Assembly: GCA_964345835.1 (NCBI GenBank)
Contig: CAYFSL010000011.1
Coordinates: 1-30,290, forward strand
DNA: 30,290 nucleotides
Origin: JAAYEL01 sp964345835
GTDB taxonomy: Bacteria; Bacillota; Clostridia; Tissierellales; Peptoniphilaceae
Direction of reading: 5' to 3'
Shown here: in pieces, positions 16,994 to 24,374 of the stretch
How the letters are laid out: every line of letters begins with the position of its first letter
Numbering within the stretch: position 1 is the stretch's first letter
Notes under the pieces: generated by a model
The model's input: the letters and a program-made list of their open reading frames with translations, nothing else
Database searches by the model: none
Told to the model about the DNA's origin: nothing
Translations under genes and position numbers: made by a program

Positions 16994-17040
16994 AATGGTA
17001 GCCTAGCAGGCGTGTGTCATCACTCTGCTAGGCTACCATT
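16994..17040. terminator. Bidirectional terminator-like hairpin between convergent genes
   Basis: Bases 16994-17009 and 17025-17040 form a perfect 16-bp stem with a 15-nt loop. Only broken T-runs follow on either strand (ATTTCATTTT on plus, TTTAATTATTAT on minus). Its place between the convergent thioesterase and aldehyde dehydrogenase genes supports termination in both directions. Confidence 0.75.
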
Positions 17041-17100
17041 ATTTCATTTTGTTGATTTACTTAGCTGTAAATATAAATATATTTAATTATTATCTAGAAG

Positions 17101-18504
17101 CTACTTAACAAAAAGTGTCTTTAATTCAACATATTCCTCTAGTCCATATTTACCACCCTCACGACCGATTCCAGATTCTTTGTAACCGCCAAAAGGTGCA
17201 TTTTGGGTCCTGACTCCATCATTAATAATAATTTGACCAGCCTGGATATGCTTACTTACTTCAATAGCTTTTTCTTCAGGTCCGCATATTAGACCATGAA
17301 GTCCATAAATTGAATCGTTAGCAATTTCTATAGCTTCTTCAATAGTGTCATAGTAGATAACACAAAGGACTGGTCCGAAAATTTCCTCTTGGGCTATTTT
17401 AGACTTGTTGTCAACATCGGTAAATATTACTGGTGGAACATAGTAACCTGGAAGGTCAGGATATTCTCCCTCATATAATAGGCTAGCTTCTTTTTTACCA
17501 ATCTCGATATATCCTTTAATCTTGTCTAGGGCTTGTTGAGAAATAACAGTGCCGTAGTCATTTTCTGGGTCTCTTGGATCTCCGAACTTGTATTTTTTAG
17601 CCTCTTCAACAAGGATTCTTTCGATTTCATCCTTGTCTTTTCTAGGTATAAGCATCCTTGTCTTTGATGAGCAGGCTTGTCCAGAGTTAGGGAAGACTCC
17701 AAGTAGGGTTTCTTTAACAGCCATATGGTAGTCAGCCCCTTCAAGGACGATTGAAGCTGATTTGCCACCTAATTCTAGGGCATATCTTTTCATTGTTTCA
17801 ATTCCAAGAGCCATAATTTCCTTGCCCCCCTTGGTAGATCCAGTAAAAGAAAGCATATGGATATCTGGATGGGTAGCAAGTATATTTCCAACTTCAGACC
17901 CTCTTCCTGTTACCAATTGGAAGACTCCAGCTGGAAGGCCTGCTTCATGGGCTGCCTGGGCAAAATAATATCCAGTAATAGGGGTTTTTTGTGATGGTTT
18001 AAGTATTATGGTATTTCCCATTAGAAGGGCAGGGATAACTTTCTTTTCGATTTGTCCAAAAGGGAAATTCCAAGGGGTTAGGCAGGCAACAATACCAACC
18101 GCATCCCTATAAACATCATAACCATCGAAGTGGTCAACCTGGTCCATTTCCTTAGCCCTTTCGATGAAGTCTCTAGCATTTACCATATATTGCTTAAAGT
18201 GGATATTTCTTGTTATCTTGCTAGCAGAGCCCAATTCCTTGATAACAGTTTCAACAATCTCATCTTCCTTGGCCTCAAGATAGTCCACCATTTTTTCAAC
18301 GTACTTTATTCTTTCCTCAATGGGAGTAAGCCTCCAAGCTGCCAATGCCTTTTTAGCACCTGCAACTGCAAGGTTTACATCTTCTTCACAGGCTGCAGGA
18401 ACTTGGTCGATGATTTCTCTCGTAGCGGGATTTTCAACCTTAATTATATCCTTACTTTTAGAAGCTACCCATTCTCCATTAATATATAAGTCTCTAAGCT
18501 CCAT
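17101..18504 (-). CDS. NAD(P)-dependent aldehyde dehydrogenase
   Basis: A 467-residue enzyme of the aldehyde dehydrogenase superfamily that oxidises an aldehyde to its acid in the cytoplasm. Catalytic features are intact: Asn146 in LTPWNFP, the LGNT/KPS cofactor region (ALLMGNTIILKPS), SFTGST (about 219-224), the general base Glu244 in LELGGKSA, the nucleophile Cys278 in NSGQACSS, and EEIFGPVL near residue 380. It resembles the broad-range succinate-semialdehyde/benzaldehyde-type group rather than CoA-acylating enzymes, but the substrate cannot be told. AGGAGGAGAT precedes the ATG. It lies 78 nt after a MaoC-like gene in the same direction and may share its transcript. Confidence 0.9.
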   Translation of the reverse strand: MELRDLYINGEWVASKSKDIIKVENPATREIIDQVPAACEEDVNLAVAGAKKALAAWRLTPIEERIKYVEKMVDYLEAKEDEIVETVIKELGSASKITRNIHFKQYMVNARDFIERAKEMDQVDHFDGYDVYRDAVGIVACLTPWNFPFGQIEKKVIPALLMGNTIILKPSQKTPITGYYFAQAAHEAGLPAGVFQLVTGRGSEVGNILATHPDIHMLSFTGSTKGGKEIMALGIETMKRYALELGGKSASIVLEGADYHMAVKETLLGVFPNSGQACSSKTRMLIPRKDKDEIERILVEEAKKYKFGDPRDPENDYGTVISQQALDKIKGYIEIGKKEASLLYEGEYPDLPGYYVPPVIFTDVDNKSKIAQEEIFGPVLCVIYYDTIEEAIEIANDSIYGLHGLICGPEEKAIEVSKHIQAGQIIINDGVRTQNAPFGGYKESGIGREGGKYGLEEYVELKTLFVK

Positions 18505-18582
18505 ATCTCCTCCTATTACTTTATTTATATTTACAATTAAACGATGTTTTCTAGCTATACTAAGCTATATTATCTTCTGTAC

Positions 18583-19035
18583 TTAATCTTTCCTATACGA
18601 TGTAAGGACTTGGGCTAAGTAAGAGATAACCATCTTGTCATCTTGGTTATAAGCTTCTACAGAAAATACTACAATACCATTTTTCTTTTCTGGCCTGTCC
18701 TCTAAATCAATAACCTCTAGCCTTGTCCTGGTCACATCTCCAGCAAAGACTGGTCTATGCCACCTAACCTTGTCTAAGCCGTAGCCACATATGGTTCCTT
18801 TATTCTCCCAGCCTTTGTCAACCCAGCACCTCCAGGTATCTGCAAGGGTCTGAAAACCTGATGCTATCAAGGCTCCGAACATAGTTTTTTCAGCTGCTTC
18901 ATGACTTAGGTGAAAGTCCCTTGGGTCGTGCTTACTTGCAAAATCGATTATGGATTCTTCTGTAAAGGTTATAGGATCACATTCGAATTGATCACCAATT
19001 TTATAGTCTTCAAAAAATAAATTTTTTTCTTTCAT
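18583..19035 (-). CDS. MaoC-like (R)-hydratase-type dehydratase
   Basis: A 150-residue hot-dog protein of the MaoC/(R)-enoyl-CoA hydratase family. The hydratase motif region FASKHDPRDFHLSHEAA keeps the Asp-5-His pair (Asp37, His42), followed by the GALIASGFQTLADTWRCW helix and a C-terminal hydratase strand set. It probably hydrates or dehydrates a CoA-linked acyl group. I set the start at the ATG at 19035, with AAGGAGC 10 nt ahead. A TTG at 19068 would place that ribosome site inside the gene. Next to an aldehyde dehydrogenase, it could belong to a small acyl/aldehyde pathway, but no full pathway is seen. Confidence 0.82.
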   Translation of the reverse strand: MKEKNLFFEDYKIGDQFECDPITFTEESIIDFASKHDPRDFHLSHEAAEKTMFGALIASGFQTLADTWRCWVDKGWENKGTICGYGLDKVRWHRPVFAGDVTRTRLEVIDLEDRPEKKNGIVVFSVEAYNQDDKMVISYLAQVLTSYRKD

Positions 19036-19112
19036 AAACTTTATGCTCCTTAAATTATTTCTCAACAAGTTTTATACCCTTTTATGTTGACTACTAAAAG
19101 TTTTGTCGATCT

Positions 19113-19164
19113 TTATAAATATAAAACCAGGATATTAGCTCACTTTAGTGGCTATGGCCTGGTT
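19113..19164 (-). terminator. Intrinsic terminator of nagB
   Basis: On the minus strand a hairpin with outer arms AACCAGG/CCTGGTT (19158-19164 with 19125-19131) and an inner TAGC/CACT stem is followed by TTTTATATTTAT. It lies 46 nt after the nagB stop and separates it from the MaoC-like gene. Confidence 0.7.
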
Positions 19165-19209
19165 GGTGTAGATTTAACTTATTTGTAATTAATTCTTTAA
19201 TTTAAATAT

Positions 19210-19938
19210 TTACTTTATTTTTGAAGCCGCTTCTTCATCAACAATAAGTGTAACATCTGGATGAAGCTTTAGTAGGGTAGCAGGTATTTGGGTTGTTATC
19301 CTTGTATCTGCAAGAGCCTTTACGGCATCAGCCTTTGCCTTACCGAAGGCAAGGATAATAATTTTTTTAGCCTTGAAAATTGATCCGATACCCATTGAAA
19401 TCGCCCTTCTTGGGACATCATCAGCGGATTCAAAAAATCTCTTATTTGCTTCAATGGTTGACTCGGTAAGCTCTTCTGTATGAGTATATAGTTCTAGATA
19501 ATCATTAGGTTCGTTAAAGGCTATATGGCCATTGTTACCAATACCTAGGACCTGAACATCTTGGTGGCCAAGAGAATTTATAAGGTCTTCATATTCCTTT
19601 GTCTCTTTTTCAAAGTCATCGCTGATACCACTAGGCACGTGGGTATTATTCTTATCGATATCGATGTGGTTGAAGAGATTATCATCCATAAAATACCTGT
19701 AACTTTGGTCGTGGTCTGGCTTTAGGCCAATATATTCATCAAGATTTACGGTTTTAATTTTTTTAAAGGAGATTTCTCCATTTTTATTCATTTCAACTAG
19801 CTTTTGATAGGTAGCAATTGGTGTTGAACCTGTTGCAAGGCCTAGTACGGCGTCTTCCTTAGCTAATATAACATCCCTAATGATCTCTGCCGCCTTAACG
19901 CTTGCTTCTTCGGGGTTTTTAGCGATAAATAAATCCAT
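19210..19938 (-). CDS. nagB: Glucosamine-6-phosphate deaminase
   Basis: A 242-residue cytoplasmic enzyme converting glucosamine 6-phosphate to fructose 6-phosphate and ammonia. It has the usual length of the monomeric Firmicute type. Motifs: the sugar-phosphate loop GLATGSTP (about 33-40), NLDEYIGL (about 65-72, Asp67), and GIGNNGHIAFNEP (about 132-144, His138, Glu143). It lacks the C-terminal allosteric part of the longer E. coli enzyme. It stands alone with its own promoter and terminator, and no nagA or nagR is visible. AAGGAGGGTT precedes the ATG. Confidence 0.95.
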   Translation of the reverse strand: MDLFIAKNPEEASVKAAEIIRDVILAKEDAVLGLATGSTPIATYQKLVEMNKNGEISFKKIKTVNLDEYIGLKPDHDQSYRYFMDDNLFNHIDIDKNNTHVPSGISDDFEKETKEYEDLINSLGHQDVQVLGIGNNGHIAFNEPNDYLELYTHTEELTESTIEANKRFFESADDVPRRAISMGIGSIFKAKKIIILAFGKAKADAVKALADTRITTQIPATLLKLHPDVTLIVDEEAASKIK

Positions 19939-19973
19939 AATTCATAACCCTCCTTGTCTTTATTTACAGTGAG

Positions 19974-20002
19974 ATTATAATACAAGTTTTTATCCATGTA
20001 AA
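19974..20002 (-). promoter_or_regulatory. Promoter of nagB
   Basis: Minus-strand TTTACA (19997-20002), a 17-nt spacer and TATAAT (19974-19979), about 36 bases before the nagB start. An inverted repeat (GACATAT / ATATGTC, 20029-20047, 5-nt centre) lies 26 bases further upstream and could bind a regulator; that is speculative. Confidence 0.8.
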
Positions 20003-20195
20003 TAAAAAATTTATAGCAATCCAAGCTCGACATATTGAGGATATGTCCCAAATATACTATAATTAGCTTTATAATTGTTTAATTTTACCTGGACAAATAG
20101 TTTATTAGATATTATCATAAAGCTTGTTTTTAGGCTTTTATTAAATAATTTATAACGAGATATTTTCCCAATATTTACTAATAGAGAGGATTTAT

Positions 20196-20933
20196 ATGGA
20201 AAAATTCAAATATTTTTTTAGGGGGACAGAAGATGGGTTTACTTTTAAGCTATTTTCTCCTATCCACCTTATCTTGCTAGCCATTTTTGTAGCTGGCATA
20301 CTTTTAATCAGGTTTAAATTTGACAAAAAAACTGTTGCAAAAATGAATAAGACCCTTGCCATGATCTTGTTAATAGACCAAGTTATATTATATATTTGGC
20401 AATTTTCTTCAGGCTATTTCAGGATAGACATGAGCCTTCCTTTATACCACTGTAGGGTAGCTGTATGGTTCTTGATTATAGGGGTACTATTTAATGAAAG
20501 GATTATTAAGATTACAGGTTTCTACTTGGGTTTTATAGGCTCCATTATTGGAATGTTACTAGCAGACTTATATAAGTTTAGCTTTCCACATTACACTAAT
20601 TTCCAATTTTTCATAGTCCATATTTTTATGGGGTGGATGGTAGCAGGGCTTTTATTTGCAGAAAGGGAGCCTGTTACAAAAAAAGAAATAAAAAGTGTGG
20701 CGATAGCCCTAAATATTTTAAATGCAATTATTATGCTAGCTAACATAGTCCTTATCAGGACATACCCAGAGGTTAATTATGGTTATTTCTTAAGCCTACC
20801 AAATGGAATGGGACCATATATTCCGCCAGTTTTAAATGCAATTATAATGTTAATAGTCTTTAATTTAGGACTGTGGATTATTTATAGATTGCTAAATAAA
20901 GTTATGAGAAAGGATAGAAATGAAAATTATTGA
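20196..20933 (+). CDS. TIGR02206/YwaF-type integral membrane protein (TMEM164-like)
   Basis: A 245-residue protein with about seven membrane helices and little else. Motifs LPLYHCRVAVW (about 81-91) and HYTNFQFFIVHIFMGW (about 127-142) match the YwaF/TIGR02206 family. That family is related to eukaryotic TMEM164, for which an acyltransferase activity using a Cys and a His has been reported. The Cys in YHCR and the His residues in the second motif fit such a pair, but enzymatic activity in bacteria is inference. The gene overlaps the next one by 14 nt, so the two membrane proteins are made together. AGAGAGGATT precedes the ATG. The 257-nt gap before it holds the divergent nagB promoter and AT-rich sequence. 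Confidence 0.8.
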   Translation: MEKFKYFFRGTEDGFTFKLFSPIHLILLAIFVAGILLIRFKFDKKTVAKMNKTLAMILLIDQVILYIWQFSSGYFRIDMSLPLYHCRVAVWFLIIGVLFNERIIKITGFYLGFIGSIIGMLLADLYKFSFPHYTNFQFFIVHIFMGWMVAGLLFAEREPVTKKEIKSVAIALNILNAIIMLANIVLIRTYPEVNYGYFLSLPNGMGPYIPPVLNAIIMLIVFNLGLWIIYRLLNKVMRKDRNENY

Positions 20934-21582
20934 GAAGTTAAAAAGACACCCTAAGGAAGTAATTTACACATTTTTATTTTTGATATATTGTGGGGCTACC
21001 TTCGAATTATTCAACAGACCTTTACTAGGTCCAGTATATAGCTTGGAGATTGCCTTTGACGCAAAAATTCCTTTGATAAAAGAACTTATTTTAGTCTATC
21101 ACACCTTTATGCCTATGGTGGTGATTACCTGTCTTATGGTAATGTTAAGGAGTAGGGATGAGTTTTGGAAAATGATTTTTGTATTATTTATGTCGCAGAC
21201 TCTTGCTTATGTAATATATACCTTTTGCCAAACCTATGTGCCTAGGTATGACACTAGTAAGCTTGGAGATGATTTTTTCTCCAAAATTCTTAAATTCACT
21301 TATGAAATAGATGGTAACTATTCAGGAGCTCCATCCCTTCATGTTAGTAATATGGTAATTTCCATGATATTTTTAACCAGGTCCACCTATAAGACCTCTA
21401 CAAAAATATGGTTAAACCTTTACTATTTTTTAATAGCTATAACGACTGTTTTAGTGAAGCAACACGTTGTTTTAGACATACCAGCAGGCATGATACATGC
21501 GACTTTCTGTTATATAATTGGAAGTAGAATATATGACAAATACTTGAGGGAAAAGCTCTTAAAAAAGAAAATGTTAGAATAG
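20920..21582 (+). CDS. PAP2-superfamily membrane protein, Aur1/Ipt1-like
   Basis: A 220-residue membrane protein of the phosphatidic-acid-phosphatase-2 type, closest in motif style to the inositolphosphotransferase (Aur1) branch. Motifs: YVPRY (about 106-110), GAPSLHVSNM (about 136-145, His141 as proton donor) and KQHVVLDIPAG (about 180-190, nucleophile His182 and Asp186). It has about six hydrophobic helices and a basic tail. It could cleave or transfer phosphate or phospho-alcohol groups on lipids. The start lies inside the end of the YwaF-like gene, so coupled translation is likely. Confidence 0.82.
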   Translation: MKIIEKLKRHPKEVIYTFLFLIYCGATFELFNRPLLGPVYSLEIAFDAKIPLIKELILVYHTFMPMVVITCLMVMLRSRDEFWKMIFVLFMSQTLAYVIYTFCQTYVPRYDTSKLGDDFFSKILKFTYEIDGNYSGAPSLHVSNMVISMIFLTRSTYKTSTKIWLNLYYFLIAITTVLVKQHVVLDIPAGMIHATFCYIIGSRIYDKYLREKLLKKKMLE

Positions 21583-21602
21583 ATAGAAATATTAATGGAT
21601 TG

Positions 21603-21619
21603 TTTCTATAAAATAGAAA
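21603..21619 (+). promoter_or_regulatory. Small hairpin directly upstream of the pepT ribosome site
   Basis: TTTCTAT (21603-21609) and ATAGAAA (21613-21619) are perfect 7-nt arms around a 3-nt loop, ending just before GAAGG. It could weakly affect translation start; there is no T-run. AT-rich, so chance is possible. Confidence 0.3.
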
Positions 21620-21632
21620 GAAGGTAAGTTAA

Positions 21633-22847
21633 ATGAATAAATTAGTTGAGAGATTAAAAAAATATGTATCATTTGAAACGACAAGCAACCCCGACAATCC
21701 TTCATGCCCAAGTAGTCAGGGACAAGAGATTTTTGGTCAATACTTATTGGAAGAATTGAAGTCTTTGGGAGTCGAGGATGTCCGTAAAGATAAGAATGGA
21801 TATATTTATGCGAGATTAAAAGGAAATGTAGATGTTAGTCCTATTGGATTTATAGCCCATATGGATACTTCTCCTGACATGTATGGCAAGTGTGATGACC
21901 CACAAATAATTGCCTATAAAGGGGGCGACATCAAACTCAATGACCAATACAGGATAAGTGTAGATGAATTTCCATTTTTAAATGATCTTGTAGGGGAAAA
22001 TCTTATGACTACCAGGGGAGATAGCCTGCTTGGCGCAGATGACAAGGCGGGAGTGGCTATAGCTATGTCTCTTGTTGAATACCTTCTTAGCAATAAGGAA
22101 ATGAAGCGTGGAGATGTTTGCATAGCCTTTACTCCTGACGAGGAGATAGGTAGGGGGGCAGACCTTTTTGATGTAGAAGGTTTCGGAGCAGAATTTGCCT
22201 ATACTATAGACGGAGGCCCCATGCCAGGACTAGAATATGAGTCGTTCAATGCAGCCTCTGCTCATATTATAATCAAGGGGAAAAATGTTCATCCAGGTTC
22301 AGCAAAAAATATAATGGTTAATTCCCAATTGATAGGGATGGAGCTAGAAAGTCTACTTCCAAAAAACCAGAAACCTGAATATACTCAAGAATATGAGGGC
22401 TTCTTCCTACTAACAGATATGGCTGGAAATGTTGAAGAAACAACTATGAATTATATTATAAGAGACCATTCAAGAGAACTATTTGAAGAAAAGAAGGAAC
22501 TTTTCACCAGTATAGTTGAGTTTTTGCAAAAGAAATATAGGACTGACATCAGCCTTAAAATCGAGGATAGCTACTATAACATGAGGGAGAAGATAGAGGA
22601 AAAGATCGAGGCGGTAGACCTTGCCCATAGGGCCTATGTTGAAGTTGGACTAGAGCCTTTGACCCTTCCTATAAGAGGTGGGACCGACGGGTCTAAACTT
22701 TCCTTTATGGGCCTTCCAACCCCCAATATTTTCACTGGAGGTTATAATTACCATGGTAGGTATGAGTTTATCAGCCTTGACCAGATGGAAAAGTCCCTTG
22801 AGGTTTGTAAGAAAATTGTAGAGCTAAATTCAAGAATTAATGAGTAG
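21633..22847 (+). CDS. pepT: Peptidase T (tripeptide aminopeptidase)
   Basis: A 404-residue cytoplasmic M20 zinc peptidase that removes N-terminal residues from tripeptides. The length is normal. Metal and catalytic residues are visible: His76 and Asp78 in AHMDTSPD, Asp136/Asp137 in LGADDKAGVA, Glu170/Glu171 in FTPDEEIGRGAD, Asp193 in YTIDGGP, and the C-terminal TGGYNYHGRYEF histidine. The dimerisation lid domain lies between. GAAGGTAAG precedes the ATG. It is followed after 7 nt by yvcK. Confidence 0.95.
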   Translation: MNKLVERLKKYVSFETTSNPDNPSCPSSQGQEIFGQYLLEELKSLGVEDVRKDKNGYIYARLKGNVDVSPIGFIAHMDTSPDMYGKCDDPQIIAYKGGDIKLNDQYRISVDEFPFLNDLVGENLMTTRGDSLLGADDKAGVAIAMSLVEYLLSNKEMKRGDVCIAFTPDEEIGRGADLFDVEGFGAEFAYTIDGGPMPGLEYESFNAASAHIIIKGKNVHPGSAKNIMVNSQLIGMELESLLPKNQKPEYTQEYEGFFLLTDMAGNVEETTMNYIIRDHSRELFEEKKELFTSIVEFLQKKYRTDISLKIEDSYYNMREKIEEKIEAVDLAHRAYVEVGLEPLTLPIRGGTDGSKLSFMGLPTPNIFTGGYNYHGRYEFISLDQMEKSLEVCKKIVELNSRINE

Positions 22848-22854
22848 GATGACT

Positions 22855-23847
22855 ATGACTAGCACGAGAATATGGCCAAGTCCAAAGATCCTTGTAATTG
22901 GCGGAGGGACGGGGACGTCCACCCTCCTAAAGGGGTTGAAACACCACACAGACAATATTACCGCCATAATTTCAGTAATGGATGATGGGGGGTCAACTGG
23001 TAGGCTTAGAAATGACATGGATATAATTGCTATGGGGGACTTGAGAAATTGTATGGTAGCCCTATCAGAAGAGCAAAGCCTTATAAGTCAGCTTCTAAAT
23101 TATAGGTTTAGTGAAGGGGAACTTTCAGGCCACAATTTTGGGAATATTTTTATTGCCGCCATGAGTGAAATCTTGGACGATTTTAATAGCGCCATTTTAG
23201 AAACATCAAGGATTTTGAAAATAAAGGGAAGGGTCCTGCCTATCACATTAGAAAACGCCTCCCTAATAGCAGAATTGGATGATGGGTCAAGAATTGTAGG
23301 AGAGTCGAAAATTCCAGACCTTGCCCATGAGAACAAGTCCAGAATATCAAGGATATTAACAGAGCCAGGACAATTGGCCATGCTAGATGAGGCTAAAGAG
23401 GCTATTTTAGAAGCAGATTTAATAGTCTTGGGGCCAGGAAGTCTCTATACTTCTATAATTCCTAATCTTCTTGCTGAAGATATGGTTAGTACTTTAAAAA
23501 GAGCTAAGGCTAAGAAGGTATACATTTCAAACATAATGGACCAAGTGGGTGAAACTGAAGGCTATACTGTAAGGGACCACTATGACGCCTTAATAAAGCA
23601 CTCATGCGAGGACCTTATAGATTATGTGTTGGTAAATAGAGGGGTAATTGATCCAAGCCTTCTAGACAAATATAAACAGTCTTTATCCCATAAAATTGAA
23701 TTTACAGCTGATGATGAAAGATATTTTAAGGATAAGGGAGTAAAGATTATAAAAGAAGCCCTAGTCAGGGTTAATAACGGAGTTATTAGACACGATGCTG
23801 ATAAGGTTTCAGAAATATTGATAAAAGAAATTCTAATGGGAGGATGA
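22855..23847 (+). CDS. yvcK: YvcK-type gluconeogenesis/cell-envelope factor (CofD-like UDP-sugar binding protein)
   Basis: A protein of about 330 residues. The N-terminal nucleotide-sugar loop VIGGGTGTSTLLKGLK, VMDDGGSTGRLR, MGDLRNCMVAL and LGPGSLYTSIIPNLL are hallmarks of YvcK. YvcK binds UDP-GlcNAc-type sugars and affects cell-wall and carbon balance in Bacillus and Listeria. ATGs at 22840, 22849 and 22855 are all in frame. I chose 22855 because GTAGGA lies 5 nt before it and the first has no ribosome site; the N-terminus differs by at most 5 residues. The usual partners rapZ and whiA are absent here, with pepT and a PH-like gene beside it instead. Confidence 0.92.
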   Translation: MTSTRIWPSPKILVIGGGTGTSTLLKGLKHHTDNITAIISVMDDGGSTGRLRNDMDIIAMGDLRNCMVALSEEQSLISQLLNYRFSEGELSGHNFGNIFIAAMSEILDDFNSAILETSRILKIKGRVLPITLENASLIAELDDGSRIVGESKIPDLAHENKSRISRILTEPGQLAMLDEAKEAILEADLIVLGPGSLYTSIIPNLLAEDMVSTLKRAKAKKVYISNIMDQVGETEGYTVRDHYDALIKHSCEDLIDYVLVNRGVIDPSLLDKYKQSLSHKIEFTADDERYFKDKGVKIIKEALVRVNNGVIRHDADKVSEILIKEILMGG

Positions 23848-23848
23848 T

Positions 23849-24208
23849 ATGGTCGAAATCATTTGGAAGGAAAGAAAAAGAATTATGGGGCTACCTATAA
23901 GCTTTACAGTTTATAGCCTATCTAAGGACAGACTATTTACCGAATCGGGCTTTTTAAGTTCAACAGAAGACCAAATTGAGCTATACATGGTTAGGGATAT
24001 CCAGCTTAAAAGAAGTTTCTGGCAGAGGATGTTTGGCCTAGGAACTATTGAACTAATCACAGGCGATAGAACCACCCCTAATTTAGAAATAAAGAATATT
24101 CCTAATTCAAAACATGTTAAGGAAATGATTTACCAGTTAATCATTGAATCAAAGAAGGAAAAAAGGGTAATGTACCACGAAAACTCTGGATTAACTGATT
24201 ATAATTAA
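23849..24208 (+). CDS. Small bacterial PH-domain-like protein
   Basis: A 119-residue protein that reads like a bacterial PH domain (DUF304/YdbT-like): WKERKRIMGLPISFTVYSLSKDRLF, then LYMVRDIQLKRSFWQRMFGLGTIEL, and a final helix KHVKEMIYQLIIES. It has no membrane helix, so it is cytoplasmic. Its function is unknown; such domains may bind proteins or lipids. It begins 1 nt after the yvcK stop with GGGAGG inside the yvcK end, so it is translationally tied to yvcK. Confidence 0.7.
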   Translation: MVEIIWKERKRIMGLPISFTVYSLSKDRLFTESGFLSSTEDQIELYMVRDIQLKRSFWQRMFGLGTIELITGDRTTPNLEIKNIPNSKHVKEMIYQLIIESKKEKRVMYHENSGLTDYN

Positions 24209-24265
24209 TGCTTCATCTAAATTATTGAGCTTAGCTCCTTATGAGTAAAATTTAATAAGGATACA

Positions 24266-24339
24266 AAAACGACTTACTCTTGAATCTCCCTCCAAGACCT
24301 ATGATGTTTTGGAAAAGATAGCTAGAGATAAGTCGTTTT
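24266..24339. terminator. Long-loop bidirectional terminator between convergent genes
   Basis: AAAACGACTTA (24266-24276) and TAAGTCGTTTT (24329-24339) form a perfect 11-bp stem. It is extended inward by CTCT/AGAG with one bulge and by a CCAA/TTGG inner stem. The arms themselves supply the T-run on both strands. The 3' ends of the PH-like gene and the unknown membrane protein gene face it. Confidence 0.7.
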
Positions 24340-24374
24340 AATATATTAATTGTTATTTTTAAGTCCGAAGATAT

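Noticed and set aside
17526..18586. Several open frames on both strands within the aldehyde dehydrogenase gene
   Set aside because: They are out-of-frame shadows; the dehydrogenase frame has all family motifs.
19036..19068. TTG at 19068 as start of the MaoC-like gene
   Set aside because: The AAGGAGC ribosome site for the ATG at 19035 would fall inside the gene, and family alignment starts at the ATG.
19513..19551. NagB motif GIGNNGH with Asn instead of the E. coli Asp as a possible active-site loss
   Set aside because: Firmicute NagB enzymes commonly have Asn here; the other residues are intact.
20029..20047. GACATAT/ATATGTC inverted repeat as a definite operator
   Set aside because: Seven-base AT-rich arms in AT-rich DNA and no second copy nearby; kept only as a note with the nagB promoter.
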